9,513 nucleotides of DNA. Source: Polaromonas sp. Its GTDB lineage: Bacteria > Pseudomonadota > Gammaproteobacteria > Burkholderiales > Burkholderiaceae_C. The stretch's first letter is position 1. Each line of letters starts with the position of its first letter. The stretch is taken from NCBI GenBank assembly GCA_026786065.1, contig JAJAYS010000078.1, positions 1 through 9,513 on the forward strand, written 5' to 3'. The position numbers and the translations under genes were made by a program. The notes beneath the pieces are model-generated. The model was not told where the DNA came from, made no database searches, and saw only the letters and a program-made list of their open reading frames with translations. Of this stretch, positions 1 through 7,606 are shown piece by piece.

Positions 1-743
1 CCGTCAGGGTTGGCGCGCGGCAGGATCACCACGTTGATGCGGTCGAGCAGCGGCGCCAGCGTGCCCTGCGCCAGTTCACGCGCGACCACCAGCAGCGCCT
101 CGGCGCCGGCGGGCTCGTCGCCATGCTGCTGGCCGACCAGCAGCACTGTCGGCTTGGCGGCGGCCAGCAGGCTGGCCGGATCGGTCGCGCTGCCGCGTGC
201 CAGAACCATCGCGTCCAGCGGCTGGTCGCCCTGGCTGCGACCGGCGACGATGACCGCCGCCCGCGGAGGTGAGCGGGCCGCAGCCGCCTGGGTGCGCAGC
301 CAGGTGTTGATTTCGGCCGAGGTGCTGAATTCGCGGCGGCCCTCCTGCAGGCCGGGTGTGCTGTAGCTGACGCTCGGGGCCGGAAAGCGGTCGGCAACCG
401 CCTGCCCGTAGGGCGGGGCTGCGTCGTTCGAAGGCGCTGCGGCCGACGGCGCCGATACCGGGCGGGTTGGTGGGGCGGCGGGCGCATCCGCAGGCCCGGG
501 CAGCGGAAAGCTCTGGGCGCCCGGCGTGGTGTCCAGCGGCGCTGCCCCAACCGGCGGCGCTGCCGGCCCTTGTGGCGTGGCGACGGGCAAAGGGGTGTCG
601 GCCGGCGTCCAGGCCGGCAACGGCACCTTGGTGCCGCAGCCCGCAAGCCAGACGGCGGCAAGTAGAGCGGGCCATCGCAGCCCCGGCCCCGGCCGGCGCC
701 GGGTGACATTGATGGCGTCGCGCGTCGGGTCCGTATCGGGCAT
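1..743 (-). CDS. M14 zinc carboxypeptidase-like lipoprotein (C-terminus outside window)
   Basis: Read on the minus strand, 247 codons are visible before the frame leaves the window. The ATG at 743 is preceded by AGAGG at a good distance, which supports this start. Residues 1-35 are an Arg-rich n-region and a hydrophobic stretch ending in the lipobox Leu-Ala-Gly-Cys (33-36), so the protein should be exported and lipidated at Cys36. A Pro/Ala-rich linker runs to about residue 125. The catalytic domain then begins, with the zinc motif His207-Gly-Asp-Glu210 in the context GQQHGDEPAG, and ILPRANPD at the visible end. HxxE and the following N-P-D-G signature are typical of the M14 carboxypeptidase family, which cleaves C-terminal residues of peptides or acts on murein peptides. 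The substrate cannot be told. The third zinc ligand and catalytic Glu would lie outside the window. It is divergent from dusA. Confidence 0.85.
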   Translation of the reverse strand, partial: MPDTDPTRDAINVTRRRPGPGLRWPALLAAVWLAGCGTKVPLPAWTPADTPLPVATPQGPAAPPVGAAPLDTTPGAQSFPLPGPADAPAAPPTRPVSAPSAAAPSNDAAPPYGQAVADRFPAPSVSYSTPGLQEGRREFSTSAEINTWLRTQAAAARSPPRAAVIVAGRSQGDQPLDAMVLARGSATDPASLLAAAKPTVLLVGQQHGDEPAGAEALLVVARELAQGTLAPLLDRINVVILPRANPD

Positions 744-898
744 GGGCGTCCTCTTGAGTATCAGGCTGATGCGGCGGCGGCTAGGCTTGGCGCCTGCGTG
801 CAGCGGGATCGGAGTGGGTTGGTCGGTCAGGGTCGCAGTGATGTTAGCGGCTGCAGCGGCGCGGCGGGCGCCACCTGTCTTTCTGGGAAAATCCGGCC

Positions 899-1930
899 AT
901 GCTTCCCGCCGCCGCGTCCATTGCCAACGATCCATCTGCTGCCGCGAGATCTGCTGGCCGGGCGAGCCCTTGGCGGCTGTCGGTCGCGCCAATGATGGAC
1001 TGGACCGACCGGCATTGCCGCTACTTTCACCGCCTGCTGTCGCGCCACGCGCTGCTCTACACCGAGATGGTCACCACCGGCGCGCTGCTGCACGGCGACG
1101 TACCGCGCCACCTGGATTTCGACGCCGCCGAGCAGCCGGTGGCGCTGCAACTCGGCGGCAGCGAGCCGCAGGCGCTGGCGCAGTGCGCGCGCCTGGGAGA
1201 ACGCTGGGGTTACCGCGAGATCAATCTCAATTGCGGCTGCCCGAGCGAGCGGGTGCAGCACGGCGCCTTCGGTGCCTGCCTGATGGCCGAACCGCAGCTG
1301 GTGGCCGATGGCGTCAAGGCAATGGTCGATGCGGTCGGCATTCCGGTCAGCGTCAAGCACCGCGTCGGCATAGACCGGCAGGAAAGCTATGGGTTTGTGC
1401 GCGATTTCGTCGGCACGGTCAGCGAAGCCGGTTGCTCAACCTTTGTCGTGCATGCGCGCTCGGCCTGGTTGCAAGGACTGAGCCCTAAAGAAAACCGCGA
1501 CATCCCGCCGCTGCGTTACCCGCTGGTGCACCAGCTAAAGCGCGACTTTCCGCATCTGACCATCGCGATCAACGGCGGCTTTAAAACCGACGACGAAGTC
1601 GGCGCGCAATTGCAGCAACTCGACGGCGTGATGGTCGGCCGGGAGGCTTACCACAACCCCTGGTGGCTGGCGAGCTGGGACCACACCTTTTTCGGCGATG
1701 CCGCGTCCGGCGCCAGCCGCGACGCCATTGAAGCGCAGATGGTTGATTACATGGGCCGGGCGGCGCTACAGGGCACGCGCTGGCCCTCGATTGCGCGGCA
1801 CATGCTCGGCCTGCGCCACGGCCAGCCTGGGGCCCGCGCCTGGCGCCGCGTGTGGAGCGACCATCGCCGGAAAATGCTGCCTGCCCACGAAGTCTTTCGG
1901 ATTGCAAACTCGGAACTCCGGGCTGGCTGA
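899..1930 (+). CDS. dusA: tRNA-dihydrouridine synthase A
   Basis: This 343-residue flavoprotein reduces uridines in the D-loop of tRNA (positions 20/20a for the DusA type) using FMN and NADPH in the cytosol. The TIM-barrel start is seen at VAPMMDWTDRHCR (29-41), a DusA-type signature. The catalytic cysteine is Cys114 in NCGCPS (111-116). Lys153-His154 (VKHRVG) and His185 (VHAR) match the FMN/substrate-binding residues of the family. SPKENRDIPPLRY (195-207) and the late VGREAYHNPWWL stretch (246-257) are also DusA-like rather than DusB or DusC. The length fits the family. The first 25 residues are variable and the start at 899 has only a weak GGGAAA upstream, so the exact N-terminus is less certain than the identity. 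It stands alone, divergent from the M14 lipoprotein gene. Confidence 0.95.
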   Translation: MLPAAASIANDPSAAARSAGRASPWRLSVAPMMDWTDRHCRYFHRLLSRHALLYTEMVTTGALLHGDVPRHLDFDAAEQPVALQLGGSEPQALAQCARLGERWGYREINLNCGCPSERVQHGAFGACLMAEPQLVADGVKAMVDAVGIPVSVKHRVGIDRQESYGFVRDFVGTVSEAGCSTFVVHARSAWLQGLSPKENRDIPPLRYPLVHQLKRDFPHLTIAINGGFKTDDEVGAQLQQLDGVMVGREAYHNPWWLASWDHTFFGDAASGASRDAIEAQMVDYMGRAALQGTRWPSIARHMLGLRHGQPGARAWRRVWSDHRRKMLPAHEVFRIANSELRAG

Positions 1931-2331
1931 GCCCGCTTCTTGAAACGTTTTGTTTCGTTCTTGAGGTAGGCGCTGTTTGTGATCGCGCCGGACGCGTTTT
2001 TGCCGCACCGACCGCAGCTAAACCAACGGGCAGCACGGTCTGGCAGCTTCGTTTCCGAGTGGATCAACGATGTCGCCGAAACTTCGAACGAGTCAAAGCC
2101 ACATTCGCTGCAGTTGCCTCGATGGAAGGCATGGCTGCGTCATTTCTGCGCACCTCGCAGCAAGGGCTCGGGGGTGCGAGTGGCCTTCGGCTTTCTGTCC
2201 GACAGGGGATTGGGAAGTTGATGCGTTGGCCTTTTGACCTAAAGTTTTTAGCATCGGTACCGGCTGGTGTGCGGACCCGTGCGCTGTACTTATTCACAAA
2301 CATTAACCATTTGCAACAACGAGGGCTTGGC
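1931..2331. other. 401-base gap after dusA, no convincing gene
   Basis: The gap is slightly less GC-rich than the flanking genes. The frame of the downstream lipoprotein is open through the whole gap and back into dusA (from 1852), but that translation has no recognisable domain and no signal at its start, so I treat it as chance. Just after the dusA stop there is a short hairpin (GAAAC 1942-1946 with GTTTC 1952-1956) without a following T run, and a direct repeat of TTCTTGA around it. It is too weak to call a terminator. The gap presumably holds the leader and promoter of the propeller lipoprotein, but I could not identify a good -35/-10 pair. Confidence 0.4.
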
Positions 2332-3840
2332 GTGCGCAAACATTCATATTTCTCTGGTCTCGGCAGAGCCGCATTTTCAGTTCTTTTTGTCGCCAGCCTG
2401 GCCGCCTGCGGCGGCGGTGGCGGTGGCGGTGGCGGAAGCGATCCTGCGGCAGGCAGCGCTCAAACACCTTCAAACCCGCCAACCGCAGGAACCGAAACGC
2501 CTGCTTCTTCCGCAACCCGCATCACCGGGCTGAATCAACAAACAAAGCCCAACGCGAGCTACACGGTGGCCAGCGCCGTCGCAGGCACCGTCAACATCAT
2601 GCTGCCAGCCAGTCCGGCCGTCGGTGACACGGTGCGCATCACCGGCGAAAGCGCCAACCAGTGGAGAATCGCGCAAAACCCAGGCCAGTCGATCAACACA
2701 TCGTCACTCGCCAACACCCCGGTGACCGGGCAGACCTGGGCAATCAGCGATCAGACGCCAAGGAATTGGTGGGCAGTGGCTTCTTCGGCCGATGGTTTGA
2801 AGCTGGTTGCTGCGACAAACGGGGCTATTAGTTCATCCGGGCAATCGTTGCCCGCCGGCAGCGACGGTCGGCTTTATACGTCGGCCGATGCGGGCGTGAC
2901 CTGGACAGCGCGCGCCTTGCCAGCGAGTAACCCAGCCTGGTCGTCGGTTGCGTCGTCGGCTGACGGCACCCGTCTGGCTGCCGTGGGACCGGGCAACAGA
3001 ATCTGGACTTCCGCCGACTCCGGCGCGACCTGGCAGGAGTCCGAAATCGCCCGGTTCTGGACGTCCATCAGCATGTCGGCAGACGGTAGCCGGATGGCGG
3101 CGGTGGTCGAAGAGGTGCCCAATGGATCGACCGGAGCGGGCCGGATCTATCTTTACACCCAGACCGCCGGTGCCGCATTCGGCACCGGCACCTGGACCGC
3201 CGTTGCAAGCGCGGTTGCTGGCGCCCGCAACTGGCGCTCGATCACGATGTCCGACGACGGCTCACGGCTCGCTGCAGCCGCACACACCGACGGCGGTTCC
3301 CCGCTCGAATCGGTGTATTACTCGGTCGATTCAGGTGCGACCTGGTCAGCGACTCGGCAAACTTTTAGCAACGCCTACCGAGTTCGTTCTTCGTCCGACG
3401 GCACGCGTCTGGTAATGGCCGAGGGCTACCCCTTAACCGCGACCGGGAGGCTTTGGACATCGACGGATTCGGGTGCCACCTGGATCCAGCGAAATACCTC
3501 CACCACCACCAGCTACAACTCTGTAGACATCTCCGATGACGGTTCCAAAATGCTCGCGGTTCAGGACGGTGGTCAGATTCACTCCTCTGTCGATGCGGGT
3601 GTGACCTGGACGGCCAGAGACACCGGACGCGTCTGGCGCGGCGTTGCGATGTCTTCGGATGGCAATCGGGCAACTGCGCTGGTCAACGGCGGCGCGTCCT
3701 ACGCGTCGCTTGCCAACCGTACCGTCGTCGGAGCTAATGGCGGTTTGGCTGGGGCCCAGAACAACACCATCACGCTGACCTATGCAGGATCCGGTCTGTT
3801 CAACATCACGGCAAGTACCGGGGTTTTCTCGATCCAGTAA
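2332..3840 (+). CDS. Lipoprotein with seven-repeat Asp-box beta-propeller
   Basis: I chose the GTG at 2332 because GAGG lies seven bases upstream and because it gives a clean lipoprotein signal: Arg-Lys-His n-region, hydrophobic core, and lipobox Leu-Ala-Ala-Cys ending at Cys26, followed by nine glycines. The product is 502 residues. A linker and a small beta-rich segment (about 63-140, with VGDTVRITG and WRIAQN) precede seven repeats from about residue 145. Each repeat opens with a [W/Y]-x-[S/G/R]-[V/I]-x-x-S-x-D-G-[S/T/N]-[K/R] strand. Five also carry an Asp-box of the form S-x-D-x-G-x-T-W (for example TSADSGATW). The third has a degenerate box and the seventh lacks it. Seven such units of roughly 40-60 residues predict a seven-bladed propeller. 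The catalytic Arg triad and RIP motif of sialidases were not seen, so this is more likely a binding or structural surface protein. Its ligand is unknown. An alternative start is ATG 2221. Confidence 0.8.
   Translation: MRKHSYFSGLGRAAFSVLFVASLAACGGGGGGGGGSDPAAGSAQTPSNPPTAGTETPASSATRITGLNQQTKPNASYTVASAVAGTVNIMLPASPAVGDTVRITGESANQWRIAQNPGQSINTSSLANTPVTGQTWAISDQTPRNWWAVASSADGLKLVAATNGAISSSGQSLPAGSDGRLYTSADAGVTWTARALPASNPAWSSVASSADGTRLAAVGPGNRIWTSADSGATWQESEIARFWTSISMSADGSRMAAVVEEVPNGSTGAGRIYLYTQTAGAAFGTGTWTAVASAVAGARNWRSITMSDDGSRLAAAAHTDGGSPLESVYYSVDSGATWSATRQTFSNAYRVRSSSDGTRLVMAEGYPLTATGRLWTSTDSGATWIQRNTSTTTSYNSVDISDDGSKMLAVQDGGQIHSSVDAGVTWTARDTGRVWRGVAMSSDGNRATALVNGGASYASLANRTVVGANGGLAGAQNNTITLTYAGSGLFNITASTGVFSIQ
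2410..2436 (+). repeat. Poly-glycine codon run (GGN)9
   Basis: Nine consecutive glycine codons (GGC/GGT/GGA) directly follow the lipidated Cys26 codon of the propeller lipoprotein. Such a flexible Gly tether after the lipobox is common in lipoproteins of Burkholderiales. The near-perfect GGCGGT tract could also vary in length by slippage. Confidence 0.8.
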
Positions 3841-4006
3841 ACAGCACGGGGTGATTCCCTTACTTCTGCGCCGGCTTGACGCTCGGCTGGCCAAGGAGCA
3901 GGACGGATCGCTTTTTTTCAGCTGTGAGTGGTCATTCCCTGCCTCACGGCGAAAGCGCCTCCCCAATTCATATGTTGTACGCTTTGAGGCTGCCCGGCCG
4001 TGGGCG

Positions 4007-4360
4007 ATGGCTTTTAATGTTTTGAAGGGCTCATTGTTGACCGCGCTCCAATCCAGTTCCGGTTTTCAATTCTCATCGGCTGCTCGCCGAACGCGTCGCC
4101 TGGCCTGCGCGTTGGTACCAGCCATACTGCTTTCTGCCTGCGGCGGCGGTGCCGTCTTCATTGGCGACGGCGTTGGCGTCAGTGTGAACGTGCCGCCGCC
4201 CAGCGGCGGCGGTGAGGTGTTGACGGCGGTATCCAACGAACCCGCGGGGCGTAACTGCCGTAACGGTGGCACGCGCGTCGATGCCGGGACTGACGCCAAT
4301 CGCAACAACCTGCTCGACGAGCAGGAAGTTACCAGCACGCGCTATGTGTGCAACGCCTAG
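4007..4360 (+). CDS. Small lipoprotein with DUF7151-like Cys module
   Basis: From the ATG at 4007 the product is 117 residues. An unusually long Arg-rich n-region (AARRTRR) precedes a hydrophobic core and the lipobox Leu-Ser-Ala-Cys, followed by three glycines. The rest is a short linker and one module of the form EPAGxNCxxGGTRVDAGxDANxNxxLDxxEVTSTxYVCN. Two cysteines bracket it and an acidic DANRNNLLDEQE segment resembles a Ca2+-binding loop. I recognise this as the DUF7151-type repeat often found in secreted proteins and lipoproteins; its function is not known. The start is uncertain: in-frame TTG codons at 4034 and 4037 have GAAGGG (4024-4029) just upstream and still give a full signal peptide. 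The gene ends seven bases before the DUF4198 gene, whose ribosome site overlaps its stop codon, so the two are probably cotranscribed. Confidence 0.75.
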   Translation: MAFNVLKGSLLTALQSSSGFQFSSAARRTRRLACALVPAILLSACGGGAVFIGDGVGVSVNVPPPSGGGEVLTAVSNEPAGRNCRNGGTRVDAGTDANRNNLLDEQEVTSTRYVCNA

Positions 4361-4367
4361 GACTCCG

Positions 4368-5228
4368 ATGAAGCTGACTTCCTTTCCGCTGATCGCGGCA
4401 CTGGCTGCGCTGCTCTTTGGCGCGCAGGTTCGCGCGCATGAGTTCTGGTTCGCGCCGGTCACGCAGGCGCTGAAGGCCGGCAGCGCGGCTGAACTGAGCC
4501 TGTATGTCGGAGAGTACTTCGATGGCGTGCTGGTCGGTTTTTCGGCGCCGCAAACCGCCAGTCTGAAGCACATCAGTTCGGCGGGCACCCGGGATCTGCG
4601 CGCGCAGGTTCCCGCCCAGCCGGTGGCGAGTATGTCGGTGCCGTTGAGCGCGCCGGGCACCCACCTGATTGCCTACGACAGCCAGCCGAGCCAGATCGAA
4701 TTGCCGGCCGGGCGCTTTCAGGCCTATCTGCACGACGAGGGCCTGGACTTCATCCAGAAGCAGCGCGAGGCCGCCGGCGCCGCCGACACGCCGGGCCGCG
4801 AACGCTATCGCCGCAATGTCAAAACGCTGTTCGCCGTTGGCGAGGCGCCGGCCGGGCCGGTTGGCCAGGCGGCGGCAGCGCCTGAAAAAATCTACGCCGT
4901 CCGCGTCGGCCACCGGCTGGAGCTGGTGCCGCTGAACGACCCGCTGCGCATGCCGGCCGGCGGCGCGCTGGGCCTGGAGCTGCTGTTCGACGGCAAGCCG
5001 CTTGAGGGCGCGCTGATCAAGGCCTGGCACCGGCGCAGCGGCCAGACTTTGATGATCCGCGCGATCAGCTCGAAGCAGGGGCAGGTCAGCCTTGACTTGC
5101 CCTATGCCGGCGCATGGATGGTCAGCGCGGTACACATGGTGCCGGCGACGGGCGTCAAAGACATCGACTGGGACAGTCTGTGGGCGAACTTGAGCTTCGT
5201 CGTGCCGGGGCGTTCGGTTGGCCGATAA
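4368..5228 (+). CDS. DUF4198 family periplasmic protein, putative Ni/Co uptake component
   Basis: The start at 4368 is supported by AGGA at 4359-4362, which overlaps the upstream TAG stop. The product is 286 residues. A Sec signal peptide (MKLTSFPL, then an Ala/Leu core) ends at V-R-A, so cleavage is predicted after Ala23 and the mature protein would begin at His24 with HEFWFAP. That HxFWxxP opening is the hallmark of the DUF4198 family (COG5266, linked to Co2+/Ni2+ transport). The remainder looks like two beta-sandwich parts, the second near residues 190-285 (GALGLELLFDGKPLEGA; a pattern of family members). No membrane helix follows the signal. No permease or TonB receptor lies beside it, so the metal role is inferred from the family only. 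It is probably in one unit with the DUF7151-like lipoprotein. Confidence 0.8.
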   Translation: MKLTSFPLIAALAALLFGAQVRAHEFWFAPVTQALKAGSAAELSLYVGEYFDGVLVGFSAPQTASLKHISSAGTRDLRAQVPAQPVASMSVPLSAPGTHLIAYDSQPSQIELPAGRFQAYLHDEGLDFIQKQREAAGAADTPGRERYRRNVKTLFAVGEAPAGPVGQAAAAPEKIYAVRVGHRLELVPLNDPLRMPAGGALGLELLFDGKPLEGALIKAWHRRSGQTLMIRAISSKQGQVSLDLPYAGAWMVSAVHMVPATGVKDIDWDSLWANLSFVVPGRSVGR

Positions 5229-5254
5229 ACTTAAGGTCTAATCGGCTGAAGACC
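5218..5254 (+). other. Interleaved inverted repeats at the end of the DUF4198 gene
   Basis: GCCGAT (5221-5226, including the first base of the stop codon) pairs with ATCGGC (5241-5246), extendable outward to nine pairs with two G-U pairs. GGTCT (5235-5239) pairs with AGACC (5250-5254). The two stems interleave, so they either exclude each other or form a pseudoknot. No T run follows, so a normal intrinsic terminator is not supported. It may still shape the 3' end of the upstream transcript. Confidence 0.35.
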
Positions 5255-5274
5255 AACAAAATACTGCGTTAGAA

Positions 5275-5291
5275 GCTATGAATATTATAGC
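5275..5291 (+). repeat. Short AT-rich hairpin GCTAT-N7-ATAGC
   Basis: Perfect five-base arms flank a seven-base AT-rich loop, between the DUF4198 gene and the mutase. The same 5-7-5 layout with nearly the same arms recurs at 9309-9325. It resembles the small dispersed GCTAT...ATAGC intergenic repeat I recall from Comamonadaceae genomes; the assignment rests on memory and is tentative. Confidence 0.4.
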
Positions 5292-5383
5292 GAATGGCGC
5301 CTGCCAAGATGCCTGTAGCCGGTCGTAAAACAGCGCTGCCAGCGTGTTAGCCCAGCCTAGGCCGGGTTGGTAAGATTGGTTGG

Positions 5384-7543
5384 ATGAACGACGAATTCAA
5401 ACGGGCCACGCTGGCCGACTGGGAGCGCGCTGCCGCCAAATCCGCGCCGGGCGGCAATGTGCAGGCGCTCGACTGGCACACGCCCGACGGCATCACCGTG
5501 AAGCCGCTCTACACGGCAGAAGATTTGGCGGGCTTGCCGCATACCAACACCTTGCCCGGTTTTGAGCCCTTCATTCGGGGTCCGCAGGCCACCATGTATG
5601 CGGTGCGGCCGTGGACGATCCGGCAGTACGCCGGGTTTTCAACCGCCGAAGAATCGAACGCGTTTTACCGCAAGGCGCTCGCTGCCGGCGGGCAGGGCGT
5701 CAGCGTCGCGTTCGATCTGGCGACCCACCGGGGTTACGACAGCGACCACCCGCGCGTCACCGGCGATGTCGGCAAGGCCGGCGTGGCGATCGACTCGGTC
5801 GAAGACATGAAGATTTTGTTTGATCAGATTCCGCTCGACAAGGTCAGCGTCAGCATGACCATGAACGGCGCGGTGCTGCCGGTGCTGGCAGGCTATGTGG
5901 TGGCGGCCGAAGAGCAAGGCGTGGCGCAGGACCAGCTGAGCGGCACCATCCAGAACGACATCCTCAAAGAATTCATGGTGCGCAACACCTACATCTACCC
6001 GCCTGAGCCCAGCATCCGCATCATTGGCGACATCATTGAGTACACGGCTCGGCACATGCCGAAGTTCAATTCGATTTCGATCAGCGGCTATCACATGCAG
6101 GAAGCCGGCGCCAACCAGGCGCTGGAGCTGGCCTTTACGCTGGCCGATGGCAAGGAATATGTCAAAACCGCCATCGGCAAAGGTCTGGACGTCGATGGCT
6201 TTGCCGGACGGCTGAGTTTTTTCTGGGCCATCGGCATGAACTTCTACCTCGAAGTCGCCAAGCTGCGTGCGGCCCGGCTGCTGTGGTGCCGCATCATGAA
6301 AACGTTAGACGCGAAGTCGCCCAAGTCCTTGATGCTGCGCACCCACTGCCAGACCAGCGGCTGGAGCCTGACCGAACAGGACCCCTACAACAACATCGTG
6401 CGGACCACCGTGGAAGCGATGGCGGCGGTGTTCGGCGGCACGCAGAGCCTGCACACCAATTCATTCGACGAGGCGATTGCGCTGCCGACCGAGTTCAGCG
6501 CCCGCATCGCCCGCAACACGCAGCTCATCCTTCAGGAAGAAACGCATATTGGCGCGGTGGTGGACCCGTGGGCCGGCAGCTACATGATGGAAAAGCTGAC
6601 GCAGGACATGGCGGACGTCGCGTGGAAGATCATCGAAGAAGTCGATGCGATGGGCGGCATGGTCAAGGCGGTTGACAGCGGCTGGGCCAAGCTGAAGATC
6701 GAAGCGGCGGCGGCCGAGAAGCAGGCGCGCATCGACTCCGGCCGGGACGTGATCGTCGGCGTCAATAAATACAAACTGCAAACCGAAGACGCGATAGAGA
6801 CGCGCAACATTGACAACGTGGCGGTGCGCGACGCGCAGATTGCAAGACTCAAAGAAATCAAGTCAAAACGCGATGCAGCCGAGGTAGAACGGGCGTTGGC
6901 TGCTATTCAAAATGCAGCAGAAAATGATTCGGGCAATTTGCTGGACTTGTCGATTCAGGCAGTTCGCGCGCGAGCCACCGTAGGGGAAATCAGCGATGCA
7001 CTGGAGGCCGTGTACGGCCGCCATCGCGCCGATACGCAAAAGGTGACCGGCGTGTATGCAGCTGCTTATGACTCGGCCGAAGGCTGGGAAACCCTCAAGT
7101 CCGAGATCAACGCCTTTGCCGAAGCAGAAGGCCGTCGCCCTCGCGTGATGATCTCCAAGCTGGGCCAGGACGGCCACGACCGTGGCGCGAAAGTAGTCGC
7201 TACCGCGTTCGCCGATCTGGGCTTCGACGTGGACATCGGCCCGTTGTTCCAGACCCCCGAAGAATGCGCCCGTCAGGCGATTGAAAACGACGTGCATGCG
7301 GTCGGCGTGTCCACGTTGGCGGCGGGCCACAAGACGCTGGTGCCGGCGATCATCGAAGAGCTTCAGCGCCAGGGCGCCGACGACATCATCGTCTTCGTCG
7401 GCGGGGTGATTCCGCGGCAGGATTACGAGATGCTGTATGAGGCTGGCGTGAAAGGAATCTACGGGCCGGGCACGCCGATACCGGCGAGTGCGAAGGATGT
7501 GCTGGAGCAGATTCGCAAGGCGCTTCCCCGGGATCGCGCTTGA
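5384..7543 (+). CDS. scpA: Methylmalonyl-CoA mutase, single-chain, B12-dependent
   Basis: This 719-residue enzyme interconverts (R)-methylmalonyl-CoA and succinyl-CoA with adenosylcobalamin, the last step of propionyl-CoA use. The TIM-barrel part (about 1-560) contains [16 protein letters not shown] (71-86), [20 protein letters not shown] (187-206) and [10 protein letters not shown] (234-243). By constant offset to the Propionibacterium enzyme, Tyr82, Gln190, Arg200, Tyr236 and His237 match its active-site Tyr89, Gln197, Arg207, Tyr243 and His244. The cobalamin domain (about 585-719) has DGHDRG (596-601) with the cobalt ligand His598, then GVSTLAAGH (641-649) and GGVIP (673-677). All key residues are present and the length equals that of E. 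coli ScpA-type single-chain enzymes, so it should be active as a homodimer. The ribosome site before the ATG is weak. meaB and pccB follow, separated from it by a vapBC pair. Confidence 0.97.
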   Translation: MNDEFKRATLADWERAAAKSAPGGNVQALDWHTPDGITVKPLYTAEDLAGLPHTNTLPGFEPFIRGPQATMYAVRPWTIRQYAGFSTAEESNAFYRKALAAGGQGVSVAFDLATHRGYDSDHPRVTGDVGKAGVAIDSVEDMKILFDQIPLDKVSVSMTMNGAVLPVLAGYVVAAEEQGVAQDQLSGTIQNDILKEFMVRNTYIYPPEPSIRIIGDIIEYTARHMPKFNSISISGYHMQEAGANQALELAFTLADGKEYVKTAIGKGLDVDGFAGRLSFFWAIGMNFYLEVAKLRAARLLWCRIMKTLDAKSPKSLMLRTHCQTSGWSLTEQDPYNNIVRTTVEAMAAVFGGTQSLHTNSFDEAIALPTEFSARIARNTQLILQEETHIGAVVDPWAGSYMMEKLTQDMADVAWKIIEEVDAMGGMVKAVDSGWAKLKIEAAAAEKQARIDSGRDVIVGVNKYKLQTEDAIETRNIDNVAVRDAQIARLKEIKSKRDAAEVERALAAIQNAAENDSGNLLDLSIQAVRARATVGEISDALEAVYGRHRADTQKVTGVYAAAYDSAEGWETLKSEINAFAEAEGRRPRVMISKLGQDGHDRGAKVVATAFADLGFDVDIGPLFQTPEECARQAIENDVHAVGVSTLAAGHKTLVPAIIEELQRQGADDIIVFVGGVIPRQDYEMLYEAGVKGIYGPGTPIPASAKDVLEQIRKALPRDRA

Positions 7544-7545
7544 CA
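7540..7545 (+). promoter_or_regulatory. Consensus -35 hexamer TTGACA overlapping the mutase stop codon
   Basis: A perfect sigma-70 -35 hexamer contains the TGA stop of the mutase (7541-7543) and lies 61 bases before the vapB start. The matching -10 is not clear: TATACC follows at 15 bases and TACCTT at 17, both poor. The -10 would in any case fall in the AT-rich inverted repeat, which suits an autorepressed toxin-antitoxin promoter. Confidence 0.4.
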
Positions 7546-7554
7546 GCAGGCTTC

Positions 7555-7581
7555 ATGATATATACCTTAAATATATATCAT
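7555..7581. promoter_or_regulatory. Perfect 10-bp inverted repeat, likely VapB(C) operator
   Basis: ATGATATATA (7555-7564) and TATATATCAT (7572-7581) are exact reverse complements with a seven-base spacer, 25 bases upstream of the vapB start. It is strikingly AT-rich against its surroundings. VapB proteins with an AbrB-type fold bind palindromes of this kind in their own promoter, alone or with VapC. An operator is the simplest reading; a transcript hairpin is the alternative. Confidence 0.7.
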
Positions 7582-7606
7582 TTTCACCGCCGAAACGGAC
7601 TCACCG

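Noticed and set aside
26..709. Minus-strand open frames of 227 and 199 codons in the M14 region
   Set aside because: The third minus-strand frame carries the lipobox, the HGDE zinc motif and the NPD segment. These two are frame shadows.
526..1488. 320-codon plus-strand open frame across the M14 gene and the start of dusA
   Set aside because: It overlaps two supported genes in other frames, and its translation is low-complexity Arg/Ala/Pro sequence.
1942..1956. Intrinsic terminator after dusA (GAAAC/GTTTC)
   Set aside because: The stem is only five pairs, AT-rich, and has no T run after it.
2332..3840. Sialidase identity for the Asp-box protein
   Set aside because: Asp-boxes occur in many propellers, and the catalytic Arg triad and RIP motif of sialidases were not found.
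3841..4006. Terminator between the two lipoprotein genes, near the T run at 3911-3917
   Set aside because: A seven-T run exists, but only four-base stems could be drawn before it, so it is not supported.
4329..5135. 268-codon minus-strand open frame opposite the DUF4198 gene
   Set aside because: It is antisense to a gene with a clear signal peptide and family signature, is rich in Arg/Ala/Gln as GC-rich shadows are, and shows no domain.
5229..5383. Possible cobalamin riboswitch before the B12-dependent mutase
   Set aside because: No B12-box-like GCCACTG or matching stem pattern was seen in the 155-base leader.
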